DNA from: Macrosoma leucophasiata
Lineage: Eukaryota; Arthropoda; Insecta; Lepidoptera; Hedylidae
Length of the DNA: 64,000 nucleotides
Direction: 5' to 3'
NCBI GenBank assembly: GCA_036365455.1
Contig: JAWQUS010000023.1
Coordinates: 7,378,001-7,442,000 of the forward strand
The position numbers and the translations under genes were made by a program. Under the pieces are notes generated by a model. It was not told the origin of the DNA, searched no databases, and was given only the letters and a program-made list of their open reading frames with translations. Shown piece by piece: positions 40,512 to 50,919 of the stretch; position 1 is the stretch's first letter, and every line of letters starts with the position of its first letter.

Positions 40512-40763
40512 TATTTATATTTTAAAGAAAAATGGAAAGAAAAATTTGACTTCAGGCATAGTTGGCGCTGCTGCTACCATAAAGCAATGCAATAAATGTG
40601 AAGGAAAGATTACACAACTCGGGCAGGACTTCAGTAGCTTAATTGGAAGAGCGGCTGGACTAGATTCCCAGTAGGCCGCGAGTTCGAGTCTCGCCTGAAG
40701 TCAAATTTTTCTTTAAAATATAAATATATTTCACAAGCATGTGTTAATGCGAAATAATATAAA
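40512..40763 (+). mobile_element. tRNA-like mobile element, copy T1, 12-bp target duplication
   Basis: Flanked by exact ACAGTATTAATA at 40500-40511 and 40764-40775. Inside, in order: a short inverted copy of the element's own 3' part (TTTAAAGAAAAATGG, AATTTGACTTCAGGC), a leader GCTACCATAAAGCAATG-like block, GTGAAGGAAAGATT, the tRNA-like unit (40627-40702), a T-run and ATATTTCACAAGCATGTGTT AATGCG. Related to 44765, 56060 and 17150. Confidence 0.75.
40627..40702 (+). tRNA. tRNA-like sequence inside element T1
   Basis: ACTTCAG/CTGAAGT acceptor arm, extended by G-C to 8 bp; GCTT..GAGC D arm; GCGAG-TTCGAGT-CTCGC T arm with box B. The anticodon stem is CTGG/CCAG plus a mismatch; a CTAGATT loop would read anticodon AGA, but there is no long serine variable arm and the spacing is 2 nt too long. 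TTTTT follows. Pol III competent by appearance, unlikely to be a working tRNA. Confidence 0.5.
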
Positions 40764-41379
40764 ACAGTATTAATAACAAAAATAATAACATAAAACCAGA
40801 AACGAGTACAAGTGGCGGTTTTATCACTAAAAAAGCAATATTTTCCAGACAACCAACAATTAAGGAGATTATGTGAACAAAACAGTAGGGTGAACAAACA
40901 ACTGAGAAGGAAAAAAAATACATAAAGACAAAAAAATATATAATTTGTTTAAAATTGTTTGTTCTTCAATAACTGCATTTGACAAACCTGATAATTAACA
41001 TCTGACCATGATTTTTGACACTTTATCACCATACATTGCGCCATCAATCAAGTATCATATCGAGGCTACGAGCGTTTCATCTTTTTAACTGTCCAAACTT
41101 ACTATCAATTTGATAAATTATTCATTTTCATACACCAGCTCACTGGGGTAATGCGCATATAAATTATGTAGGCACGATACGTGTATAACAGAACAAAAGA
41201 GATTTATTACTCCTATGAACGCATTTGCATAAGGGACACTATGAACGTTACATAGTTTATAAAAGCTAGATCCCAAAAGGCCTTTTTTACAACATTTAAA
41301 CTGTTTGTTGATTTTTCGTTTCCCCACGTGGTTAGAAGTGAAAGCGACAGAACTCGTAACAAATATAAAATGTAAGGTA

Positions 41380-41520
41380 AACAATACAGTCACGCGAGCT
41401 AGACTCGCACGGTTTGTCACGCGAGCTACGTCGTAGCCATGTCGTAGCACCGTAGTACTTGATTTTCTAATCAAGTGCTACAGAAAGCTACGCGTAGAGA
41501 ATGCCAATTAGCCGCGTCTT
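41380..41520. repeat. GCGAGCTAC-rich repeat fragment
   Basis: Contains CACGCGAGCTA twice, GTAGTACTTGATTTTC TAATCAAGTGCTAC (a 12-bp-stem hairpin) and GCGTAGAGAATGCCA, the last also in repeat S. Unclassified. Confidence 0.4.
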
Positions 41521-41785
41521 TTTTTTTTCTAGTACACTCTATAGAAAAATAAAAGTTGAATATAACTATTAGTTGAGATGCTAAGAAAATTATTTTTAGA
41601 ATATAACCACAGACTATTATGTTTCTGATATCTATATCTGGCAGTATACGAATGATATTATAGTATTTGTTTTTTTTTGTGCAAAATAACTACATCTTTG
41701 TAGTGAAATCGGTCCTTAATATTGAAATTACGGCTATGAAAACACAGGTAGTGATTAGATAGTTGTCCATCACCCAACCACCTCC

Positions 41786-41970
41786 CTTCTTATGGGCGAC
41801 GGTTGGTATTTTCTACGTGCTACGCACACAAGTGCACGTGTAAATACACATCAATGATTGATATCTGTATAATAGAGAAAAAATTACCATTAAGCGATAA
41901 TTACCAAAACCAAATTAAGCGTTTGTATGGAATTTTGGCGGAGTGTCCGTGGTGTGCCTTCACCATCTCA
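41786..41970 (-). repeat. Repeat S, copy 2
   Basis: Reverse complement: GGCACACCACGGACACTCCG, TGTATTTACACGTGCACTTG, GCGTAGCACGTAGAAAATAC. Same ends as the insertion in JT at 12577, with an extra ~45 bp inside. Confidence 0.6.
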
Positions 41971-42012
41971 ATCTGTACAATTATCTGTACAATTACCTCT
42001 CGTGTTTCTTCT

Positions 42013-43175
42013 ACATTAGAATAGAAATAGAAATAGAAAATATTTTTATTTCGAATAGATCTTTACAGATACTTTCAAAACGTCAATAAATCATAAACTA
42101 CCTAGAGCGAATAACCATTACATATAGTAAAGAAAAATCATATATTAATAGTAAATTAAAAATTAAAATTTAAACTATTTGGTTAAAACATAATAATCAT
42201 AAAATTTTTCAATTCCTTCAATGATAATAAATGAAGAAAAAGAAAAACTTATTCGTCAAGATCAATGTTATTCACTTAGCAGAGTTCCAAGTGCAGTCAC
42301 TACTGAGAAGAACTCCGCTACCCAACAAACTCAGTAAGAGCTCTTTTAAATGAAAGCTTAAATCTAGTACAGATTATCGTGAAAAATCAAATAATGTCAA
42401 CGTCCATAGCATAGATGCAAATAAACTGCTATCTACTAAATGTGATGTAGGTCCTGCAAACCAGAACAGACCAGTCCCCACCAACAGCACCCGTTCACGA
42501 GTATGACGCATGTGACAGCCATTGCCCTCCTCGACCATTTTAGAGGGAAGTGAGCAACCCGCCACACGACGCCGCCAAAGGCAAAGACATTTAAGCGTGC
42601 ATGACTGTTCCGGATATGCGTACGGCAAAATAAAAGATGGAATTCATTTTCAGCCAGGGTATTTACATTATTCAACCCTTAACAATAGTAGATACTAATT
42701 ACTGAATACACGAAATCACAGGATCATGAAATAGCCTGGCAGCGATCGCTATAATCCCAAGACGTATTATCATTAAGATAATCACTGGTCTTATAGTAAT
42801 TATATTTATATAAACGTTCTTTCATTACTTTCTTAAATTTATTGATCGATAGACTTTGAACGTTTTTGGGGATTTGATTAAAGAACCGTATACATTGACC
42901 TCTAAAAGAATTACTGACCCTATTCAGCCGCGTTGCATGCATGGACAACTTGTATTTGTTCCTAGTATTTATACTGTGATTGTTACCTATTGTAGGAAAC
43001 TCATTAATGTTTTTACGGACATATAATACATTTTCATAAATGTATTGCGAAGCTACAGTCAGAATATTTATTTCTTTAAATTTATCTCTAAGAGATACCC
43101 TCGGACTCAACCCGTAGATAGCCCGGACAGCTCTCTTTTCATCATCTCCTTCATACATACACGTCAATTCCGAAG
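42013..43175 (-). mobile_element. CR1/Daphne-like LINE, 5'-truncated
   Basis: Minus strand: C-terminal coding part (42724-43167), then a ~700-bp 3' region that ends AAAAATATTTTCTATTTCTA TTTCTATT, a LINE-type microsatellite tail. A CACTTAGCAGAGTTCCAAGT word (42272) is shared with 32871. The middle of the 3' region is GC-richer (42440-42620) and may be a further insertion. Confidence 0.7.
42724..43167 (-). pseudogene. LINE polyprotein C-terminus (147 codons)
   Basis: Encodes KRAVRAIYGLSPRVSLRDKF, INILTVASQYIYENVLYVRK, NTRNKYKLSMHATRLNRVSN, GQCIRFFNQIPKNVQSL and FKKVMKERLY. The block KRAxRAIxGL....F.ExxILTVxSxYIxExLxxV ... NTRxKxKLxxxxxRLxxxxxSFxGxxIRxFNxLPxxVQxLxxxKFKK is the conserved C-terminus after the RT domain of CR1/Daphne-type insect LINEs. 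The frame is open over the whole surviving part; it loses identity just upstream of 43167, where the copy is truncated. The aspartate-bearing polymerase motifs are not present, so it cannot act. Family assignment from memory of the motif. Confidence 0.75.
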
Positions 43176-43433
43176 ACTTTTATTGATATAAAGTATTTGT
43201 TGAGAAATAGCTCTCTGCGTTTGTTCTTTGCTGAAGTTCAAACTTTAATTACATCAAACTTACATTTCTTCGTGACCGCAATATACTTGAAAAGTAGTGC
43301 AAAGTTTTCTCTTCTTGTACAGTTTGTTCTATAGTAGACACTTTTTAACCAAAAGAACATTTTTACTTTGAAATGTATTAGTTTGTTTTGTTTATACTAT
43401 TGTTTAATAAATGAGATCAATAAATATATAGAG

Positions 43434-43725
43434 AAGACTGGTGGTAGAGCTCCAGTGACGAAGCTCGCGGGCGTAGGCACCACCGCATTACCTAATGTAC
43501 TTGCCGCTAAATGGTAGTGTTTAGCCTTATCGTATTACGTTCAGGTGGTAATGTACGGCCCTGTAATTACCGGCACTGAGGTATAACACCTTAGGCCTCA
43601 GAAGTGGTAATGCATCTGCATTTTGACCTTGGTATCTTGGTATCTGTGTCTATAAGCTGCAGTCATCACTTATCATCAATGTGAACTGCATGTTTGTTTG
43701 TCGCTTCCATTACATAAAAAAGGGC
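43434..43725 (+). mobile_element. JT repeat, full length (subfamily A)
   Basis: GACTGGTGGTAGAGCTCCAG to GCATGTTTGTTTGTCGCTTC CATTACATAAAAAA; a CTTGGTATCTTGGTATCTG duplication sits in the middle. Confidence 0.9.
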
Positions 43726-44095
43726 ATTAAGAACAAACAGCCAGTTTCGTTTTAAAATTGATCTTTCAGATATGTCAAGTAATCCTGTTGCAATAATATA
43801 GATTAAAAGACATGAGATTCTTCAAATTCTTGCGTATTTTACCTTACTATGTCCTCGTGGATTTCATGGGGCAAAAAAATGCATACACTTATCATACACT
43901 TAATTTTTATCATTGTCATTTGTTTTGATCAGTATAATATTACGTTATTGCTTTTTATCGTTCTTTCTTTTTCGAAAAATTAATGCTTTTTTGAAAACAA
44001 ATGAAAAATACACTGAAAATAATTCTAATAAAAAAAAAATAAGTCCCTAAGGTATAGATTACTGGTAAGCTTGGTATGTACATAGGAAATCTTGG

Positions 44096-44262
44096 TATGT
44101 ACGGTAATTTTCGGCACAGAGGCATAACACCTTAGGCCTCAAAAGTGGTAACGCATCTGCATTTCGACCTCTGGTCTTTGTGAGGGTGTCTATAGTCTGC
44201 AGTCATCACTTAACATCAAGGTGAACTGCATGCTTGTTCGCCACCTTCATAACATAAAAATA
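44096..44262 (+). mobile_element. JT repeat, 3' part (subfamily A)
   Basis: TTTTCGGCACAGAGGCATAA, CTTAGGCCTCAAAAGTGGTA, GCAGTCATCACTTAACATCA, CATAACATAAAAA. Confidence 0.85.
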
Positions 44263-44840
44263 ATCTCAAAATTATACGGAACATATGCACGCTAATCTGA
44301 CTCGCACTTGACTGCTTTTTATTCCTAAATGGAGTACAAATATTAAATAGCGTATTCAAATACCCATTTACCGCAGAAATGTTCGAGTAGGCGGGTATGG
44401 GCGGATTTCATGACCGTTACAGAGGCGTTTGATTAATAAAACTACGTCGTGTACTATAAACCCATTACTTGTTTTCGTTCAGACTTTGAGTCAACTGATT
44501 GAGATGATATACATAAGTGAATTTGTGGCCAGAAACAAGTACGTGTAATAAAAATAATTGAAATCTAAAAATGTAGGTTAATCTTGTCGATAATAAGATC
44601 GGGTTGTATGTCAAATATGAGGACCAAGGATTAATGACATATTTTTTAAAGTATAGAAATAAATATTTTGTAAGTTAATTATGTATTATAACCGGAGCTA
44701 CTGGGCGTAAATTTTAAAAGGAAAGAATTCTTTACCTATAAATTACAGAAAACCTATAAGAAATTGTTTTTATATTATTTCGCATTAACACATGCTTGTG
44801 AAATATATTTTATTTTAAAGAAAAACGGAAAGAAAAATTT

Positions 44841-44916
44841 GACTTCAGGCGAGACTCGAACTCGCGGCCTACTGGGAATCTAGTTCAGCCGCTCTTCCGA
44901 TTGAGCTACTGAAGTC
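44841..44916 (-). tRNA. tRNA-like sequence T2
   Basis: 76 nt, nearly the same as the unit at 40627; acceptor, D and T arms intact, followed on its own strand by a T-run. Confidence 0.5.
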
Positions 44917-45092
44917 CTGCCCAATTTGTCAAATCTTTCCATCACATTTATTGCCTTGCTTTATGGTAGCAGTAGCGCCATCTATTGCCAACCATGCTAG
45001 TTAGGCAACCGATATAATAGACTTTTCAGTTTATTGAATATCGTAAAGAAGTCGCTTTTAAATGTGAAGGAAAGTTTTGACAAATCGGGCAA

Positions 45093-45153
45093 GACTTCAG
45101 TAGCTCAAGACTAGATTCCCAGTAGGCCGCGAGTTCGAGTCTCGCCTGAAGTC
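45093..45153 (+). pseudogene. tRNA-like sequence T3 (15-nt deletion)
   Basis: Same unit as T2 in opposite orientation, missing the end of the D arm and the start of the anticodon arm (TAGCTCAAGACTAGATTCCC). Confidence 0.6.
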
Positions 45154-45179
45154 AAATTTTTCTTTCCTATAAGAAATGT

Positions 45180-46327
45180 TTTCCAATGTAGATAAAATCG
45201 GAAATACTCAATTGTACCTCTGAATGCAAGTCCGACTTTCACTTAACCGGTTTTTCTCTAATAATGTTAAAGCGCTAGTAATTAAAAATATGTCGTAACA
45301 TTTCTTAATTCTACATACAAGAGGCATAGCCATTAAACACACGTTTCCATTAGTTCAGGGTGAGATACATGTTGGTGAAGCAATTACTTACTGCTAGTTT
45401 GCAGATTCAGTAGCTAATGGAAACTAAAATATTGCAGCATTTAGCGGATATTACTGCTCTTAATGTGTTGTTGCTACATGTAGATTTGTTTAATTAATTC
45501 ATTAAATGTTTAAATTTGTATTCTTTAACAAAGGTTTAAAACGTTTTGGGCTTGAGCTATTCAACCGTATGATATTTGAATTAATATTTCCTGAAATTAA
45601 CGTTCCATTTTATGATCAGTAGCGCAAATGTTGATACCGCAAATAAATGTTCGATCAAATTAAAATTATATCAATCGATATTACACAAACTGATTATTTT
45701 CTTATATGTTGTTCGAATTGGTAAAATTATATCAAAAGTTGTTACACCAAACAAGGATGAACCCATGGATTTTTGTAAGTACGTCTATATGTAGTGCAAA
45801 CATGAATAGCACAATTTAGTATCTAACTTCTTTTCTACGAGATGTTCAAGTATATGCGCTGAGTTAAGTAAGCCTCAGTGCAGTATCTAACAAGAAATAT
45901 TGCACATCGAACTTAGGACGAAGACTTCGGTTTATTTCGGGTCTGTATAGCATCATCTTTTTCGCACTTTACCTATGTGACGTTTGTCGACCCATTTTGA
46001 TTAAGTTTCAATTTGATCAATACCACACTATTATTTCCAGTGCTTACTTAGGGTGTGTGTGATACAGAAAACGCTCTACGAACTCGAAACTAGCCGATTG
46101 TTTCTTTCCTGATTTCGAAGTGCAATATTTCTTAATGGGTACTATAGTCAAGGTGTAGATGGCCACTACTGTTATGTTGGGTTCTTGAGTTCTATAGAGT
46201 TAAGGGTTTGGTGCTCCCAGAGCTAAAGCTGTATTGTATTGCATTTCTCGGAATTTGGTTATGTGTCTGTACGGATAATAATTCCTTCAAGATAACAGGA
46301 AAACGTGTAGATGTGTCGGGTATTTAA
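45180..46327. other. No recognised feature
   Basis: 1.1 kb of AT-rich DNA; a 60-codon ORF at 45612 has no recognisable content. Confidence 0.35.
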
Positions 46328-46812
46328 TTTTTTTAATATAATGAAGGTAGCAAACACGCAAGCAGTTCACATTGATGTTAAGTGATGACTGCAGCCTAAA
46401 GACAATAACATAAAGACCCGAGGTCAAATTGCAGATGCGTTGCCACCTCTGCGACCTTAGTTATTGTCTCTGTAATAGTTATTACGGGGCCATACATTAC
46501 CATCTAACCCAGAGGTTCCCAAACTATTTTTTCTTGTAGACCCCTTACAATCTTTTTCTGGTTTCCGTGGACCCCTCCTTGCTACATTTATATCACATTT
46601 CCATATTTCCAAATTTTATTCACGCCTACGTAGACCCCCATCGAGTCCCATGGACCCCAGGGGGTTTATATGGACCACTTTGGGAAACCCTGATCTAACC
46701 GGAACACGATAGCGCTGAACGCTACCATTTAGCGGCAAATAAATTAAGCAATGTGGTGGTGCCTACGCCCTCGAGTCCTCGAGCTCCTACACTGGGACTC
46801 TAACAGCAGTTA
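46328..46812 (-). mobile_element. JT repeat, subfamily B, split by a hAT MITE
   Basis: Right part 46701-46812 plus left part 46328-46501 make one copy: GCAGTTCACATTGATGTTAA, GTAATAGTTATTACGGGGCC, CCCTCGAGCTCCTACACTGG. Confidence 0.85.
46510..46692. mobile_element. hAT-type MITE (183 bp) with 8-bp target duplication
   Basis: Exact 8-bp ATCTAACC at 46502-46509 and 46693-46700. Termini CAGAGGTTCCCAAA and TTTGGGAAACCCTG are inverted repeats of the CAGxGGTTCCCAAA hAT type. Interior GTAGACCCC / GTGGACCCC words; no ORF. Non-autonomous, would need a hAT transposase in trans. Confidence 0.9.
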
Positions 46813-47227
46813 GAGTGTGAACTTTTTTCACATAGGAAATCTCTCAATTGTACGGAATAACTGACACATTGATTTCTGAGCTACGGACACATTTTGGAAA
46901 ATAATAGCTCAACAAATTTTAGTAGAAATAAAATGCCAAACTCCCAAAGCTACTGAACAATGGAAAACCGCACAGCGCGGTTTGGCCATGTGTCCAGTTT
47001 TCTGCTTGTTTGCCGATTTTCGCTAATAGAACGCTTTGTGTAGTTATAGGCCTGAAGTTGGTTTATGGTTCGGTTGCAGCAGTATATTTGTTAAAGTTAA
47101 AGTATTTGTAAAATTTTATTCTATATATCTAACTTTAACAAGTTTATTAAATTTAGAGAAGGATGTAAAATTTTACATTAAAAGTATATTTCACAAATAT
47201 TTTGGTGCAATCGAACCTAAGAAACAA

Positions 47228-47390
47228 AAAAGTCAAATGCGTGTCAGGTCACGCGCAGTGTAGGGTCCCGTAGTTACAGAGTAAGAGATGTAATGAAAAA
47301 ATAAATAAATATTTTCTATGGAGTGGTCGACTATTACTCGCGAACTTGTAAAGCCAACTTCAGTGTGATAGTTTTCTTCATAATTCGTCT
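47228..47390 (+). repeat. Dispersed repeat (AAATGCGTGTCAGGTCACGC)
   Basis: Matches 16915-17060: GTGTCAGGTCACGCGCAGTG, TTTTCTATGGAGTGGTCGAC, GCGAACTTGTAAAGCC. Confidence 0.5.
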
Positions 47391-47417
47391 GTCAACCGAC
47401 AAATGGTGGTCAAGCCA

Positions 47418-47520
47418 TTCCAATATGCAGGCAGTAAATACAATAAAGCAGAATGGGCAGCAGCGTCCAGCGATAAAGCTGCCGTCACTGCGATCCCCTA
47501 TCCGCCTGGCATGCGTGATG
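47418..47520 (-). repeat. Family R, inverted fragment
   Basis: Minus strand GCATGCCAGGCGGATAG, CTGGACGCTGCTGCCCATTC and TTGTATTTACTGCC match 50750-50830. Confidence 0.5.
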
Positions 47521-47525
47521 ATTAT

Positions 47526-47762
47526 GGCATTACCTAATATACTTGCCGCTAAATGGTAGTGTTCAGCACTATCGTGTTCCGGTCAGGTAGTAATGTACGG
47601 CCCTGTAATTTCCGGCACAAAGGCATAACACCTCAATCCTCAGGAGTGGCAACGCATCTGCATTTTGACCTCTGGTCATTGTGTAAGTATCTATAGGCCG
47701 CAGTCATCACTTAACATCAGTGTAACTGCATGCTTGTTCGCTACTTTTATTACATAAAAAAT
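47526..47762 (+). mobile_element. JT repeat, 5' tip lost (subfamily A)
   Basis: GGCATTACCTAATATACTTG to TTATTACATAAAAAA; otherwise intact. Confidence 0.88.
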
Positions 47763-47796
47763 CGTCTTTGGGGAAGGTTTTGTCCAGCAGTGCAAG
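47763..47796 (+). mobile_element. RTE 3'-end scrap
   Basis: GTCTTTGGGGAAGGTTTTGT CCAGCAGTG, the codons of the RTE C-terminal QQW motif, directly after the JT tail. Confidence 0.45.
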
Positions 47797-47829
47797 TCTT
47801 TCGACTAGAGTGATGAACTAACAAAATTA

Positions 47830-48470
47830 GGATAGGTAATATAAAAGCTGGAGATTATAGTTGCCCATTACGTGCTACCGCATTAGGATTGCTACCAAAT
47901 GCCGCTAAATGCAAGTGGGCACTTAGTTGGCTGCAGCTGTCGCAACCTGTCGACAGCAGCCATCAACGCAGACGTTGATAGAACACTATGTAGATAAATA
48001 AATAGCTTATGCTTGTTAAATTTTATAACGCATGTAACTCTCGAGAATTTTGTATATTATTAGTTTATAAGATATGTTTCAATCGTATTAGAGCTTTGAA
48101 TGTAAAGGTGCCAGGACAAACATATTACCTAAGGGTTTTGTGGCGTTTTTGTAGCTGTATTTAAACTGTTATGTAACTTTTCTTAAAAAATTAAAAAAAA
48201 TATAAAAATATGAACCTCTTCATAAATGGCGATCTGAACATTCTTTACTTTAAATATATTCTAAATCACATTTACTTTTAGTAAGTTTTTTAAGTTTATA
48301 TTAAGGTTGCATAAATAAAATACGTATACATTTAAAACACGTTTTGTTATTGTTATGAACAATGGCTAGTTTTAATTGTCTGACCTGCTTGACCTGACGT
48401 ACGCGGAACACAGGGTGAGATGAAAATCAGCGTCAAGTCGATTGGATTGACGTTATCGACTCGGCATGAA
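47830..48470. other. No recognised feature
   Basis: AT-rich DNA; a CTGTCGCAACCTGTCGACAG imperfect palindrome at 47937. Confidence 0.3.
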
Positions 48471-48478
48471 GCTGATCT

Positions 48479-48670
48479 GGGGACCGACCGCCTTACTCAA
48501 ATGCTTTCATTTAGCTTCGATTATGACATGTTATCAGTTTCGTACCGCCTAACTTATTCTTGGGAGTGTTTTTGTCCGCAAGTATATACTTAAGAGCAAA
48601 ATGTTTAAATAGGAAAAACGGACATCATAACGTCCTAAACGAAAGCATTTCAGTTAGGCGGTCGGCCCCC
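48479..48670. mobile_element. MITE with 36-bp TIRs (192 bp)
   Basis: Left GGGGACCGACCGCCTTACTC (48479-48514) is the inverse of right GAGT..-type CAGTTAGGCGGTCGGCCCCC (48635-48670), about 31 of 36 positions pairing. No clear target duplication; no ORF. Confidence 0.7.
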
Positions 48671-48810
48671 TAGGCTCCCATTTGGACCAGCCGTGAGACT
48701 AAATCTCTTGTCCAATTCTGTAATTGTTTGTAATCTTCTAATAATTTCGCTTTTTCTGTGTCTCTTTCTATACTGTCCAAATAAATGTTTTCTTTCTTTC
48801 TTTTCTTACT
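48671..48810 (+). mobile_element. LINE 3' tail with CTTT repeat
   Basis: GTAATTGTTTGTAATCTTCT, AATAATTTCGC, GTCCAAATAAATGTTTTCTT then CTTTCTTTCTTTTC. The same tail, inverted, interrupts SINE-B at 58455. Confidence 0.6.
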
Positions 48811-49117
48811 TTAATAATTCACAACTATATTGAACTCTAAAAAATATATAATAATTGTTCAATTTTCGCATATAAACTGTGAGTTTTCCTTAAGTTTTTT
48901 ACATTACCACAAAAATGTAAAAACAATATAAGAATACTTAATTTAGTAAGGAAATCTGATATTGACACATCCAAATAATTTTATCCTGTTAATACACTGA
49001 ATTAACATTCTGACAGGTTTCTATTGATCGAGGACTAAGGTGCAAATAGGCCGAAATAGTCTGTGGAGATGATATAGCGACCCTTCCACAATTGATAAGC
49101 CACCCCATAAATTAATA

Positions 49118-49993
49118 GGTTGGGGAAAAAGTCTTTTCGCATTATAGTATGTATGAACTTGTAATAAAATCTCTTTGGCTGTAGTATTTGTATCTGGCTG
49201 GTTTTTGGTATCATTGAAAGTTAAAATTTTAAAGAACATAATTCCAAATTCAAATTAGGCAAATGTGTGATTTTCATTTGTTTTTCGTACTGTCAAGATG
49301 AGTGAATCTAATGATACTTCTTAAATTCGATACTTTTTAAAATTTTACTACAAAAAAGGTAAAAAAAGGCAACGCAAGCCGCGAAAAAAATTTGCGATGT
49401 TTATGGACCTAGTGCAGTGTCTGTGAGAGTAGCACAAATTTGGTTTAAGCGTTTTCAATCCGGAAATTTTGATGTCAAAGATGCAACTCGCTCTGGTCGC
49501 CCTATTACGGATAAAATGGATGCCATTTTTGAAAAAAGTGGAGCAAGATCGACATATCAGTAGTTACGACGTAGTTGAAGAACTGAGAATTGATCACAAA
49601 ACAGTTTTGGCGCATTTGAAAAAGCTGGGTACAAAAAAAAGCTCGATATTTGGTATAACTGGTGATGAAAAGTGGATCACGTACGACAAGAACGTGCGAA
49701 AAAGGTCGTGGTCAAAGGCCGGTCAGGCTTCACAGACTGTGGCGAAACCCGGGTTAACTCGCAATAAGGTGATGTTGTGTGTGTGGTGGGATTGGAAGGG
49801 CATTCGACTTGTCGCGGTATGTTGATGAGAAGTCCCAAAATATTTATAACAATGGGATCATGTCCCTACCTACAAGATGGCAAAAGGTTATCGAACAAAA
49901 TGGTACATACATACTTTAGTTAAATTTAAATAAACTATATTAAAAAATGTTTTGAATTATCTTAAAAAATGCGAAGAAACTTTTTCTTCAACC
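49118..49993 (+). mobile_element. mariner-family transposon, internally deleted
   Basis: Bounded by TA dinucleotides (49116-49117 and 49994-49995). TIRs: left GGTTGGGGAAAAAGTC then TTTTCGCATT, right inverse GGTTGAAGAAAAAGTT then CTTCGCATTT. 876 bp against about 1.3 kb for a full mariner. Confidence 0.9.
49298..49919 (+). pseudogene. mariner transposase, multiply deleted
   Basis: A DD34D transposase cuts the element at its TIRs and inserts it at TA. Remaining pieces: start MSESNDTS then a stop after eight codons; VRVAQIWFKRFQSGNFDVKD (DNA-binding helix-turn-helix region); VEQDRHISSYDVVEELRIDH and VLAHLKK; GDEKWITYDKNVRKRSW with the first catalytic aspartate; KPGLTRNKVMLCVWWDWKG; and the end NNGIMSLPTRWQKVIEQNGT. 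Missing are about 35-40 codons before GDEKW and about 150 codons that should hold the second and third aspartates (HDNAR and SPDLAPSD motifs). Several frameshifts as well. Non-functional; at most a substrate for a related transposase. Confidence 0.9.
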
Positions 49994-49999
49994 TAATAT

Positions 50000-50300
50000 T
50001 TATCCTTAATAGACATTCTTTATTCGACATTTTTATCGAGTAAATAACCATTAAATTCAATCGCTGAGGTATGCTTTGGGTGCTATTTGGACGAAATTGT
50101 TACATAAAATCTTTCCTGAAATGCGTCACGTGAGAAAATCCGCGGGAATTTACTTTGGCACGCCAATAGAATGTGGTGTGTATTGTGCCATTGGATCGAC
50201 TTATAAGGGAACGTTTCCAATTCAAAATAACCACGACAATTTAGTATCACGTATTCAGTATGTGGTGTAAGTTTCGTGAGAGTTGTAGAAGTGTACTTAT
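50000..50300. other. No recognised feature
   Basis: Between mariner and JT; ORFs here are short and unrecognised. Confidence 0.3.
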
Positions 50301-50303
50301 TCA

Positions 50304-50585
50304 TTTTTTTTTTTTTATGTAATAGAAGTGGCAAACAAGCATGCAGTTAACATTGATGTTAAGTGATGACTGCAGCCTATAGACACCCACATTTCGACAA
50401 AGGTCAAAATGCAGATGCATTACCACTCCTGAGGCTTAAGGTGCCGGAAATTACAGGGCCGTACATTACCACCTGACCGGAACACGATAGTGCTGAACAC
50501 TACCATTTAGCGGCAAGTATTTTAGGTAATGCGGTGGTGCCTACGCTCGCGAGCTCCGTCACAGGAGCACTACTACCAGTAAAAT
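50304..50585 (-). mobile_element. JT repeat, full length (subfamily A)
   Basis: A 14-T run then ATGTAATAGAAGTGGCAAAC to GCACTACTACCAGTAAAA; a ~15-bp gap in the TTATGCCTCTG region. Confidence 0.9.
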
Positions 50586-50687
50586 TATTTAAAACTCTGA
50601 AATATTTATTTTATTTAAAAAATATTTCCTATCATGCGATCATTTTAAGGGCGCGGGATGAAGAGATGAAGTGATATTCATAATTCC

Positions 50688-50915
50688 TGTCGAAACATGT
50701 CCACTGCTGGACAAAGCCTTCCCCAAAGAACGGTGCGCCCAAAACAGTGATGCGCTTGGCAGGTGGAGCGGCGGTAGTTTTATCACGGGACGCTGCTGCC
50801 CATCCCGCGTCATTACATTTACTACCACCCTATTGGAATGGTTTGACCGCCATTGTTCGGTTGAGTAACTGCACTAGCGAAATAATTCTACTCTAGTAGA
50901 GGGCGATGGGGTACC
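50688..50915 (+). repeat. Family R, copy 2
   Basis: CATGTCCACTGCTGGACAAA, GCCTTCCCCAAAGAACGG, GTTTTATCACGGGACGCTGC, CATTACATTTACTACCACCC, TATTGGAATGGTTTGACCGC. RTE-3'-like start as in copy 1. Confidence 0.55.
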
Positions 50916-50919
50916 TGTA

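Larger units (their letters stand above)
44765..45165. mobile_element. tRNA-like fold-back element, copies T2/T3, 12-bp target duplication
   Basis: Flanked by exact CCTATAAGAAAT at 44753-44764 and 45166-45177. Two inverted arms (about 44824-44957 and 45051-45165) each carry a tRNA-like unit; the arm order is tail, T-run, tRNA, leader, then a ~90-bp central loop with TAGCAGTAGCGCCATCTATT. The left arm has an extra outer ATTTCGCATTAACACATGCT block, also seen in T1. Confidence 0.75.

Noticed and set aside
41118..41474. 118-codon minus-strand ORF
   Set aside because: No domain, AT-biased, overlaps a repeat fragment; no supporting splice or start context.
48620..48680. Reading the GGCGGTCGGCCCCC segment as a CpG promoter
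   Set aside because: It is one terminal inverted repeat of the 192-bp MITE.
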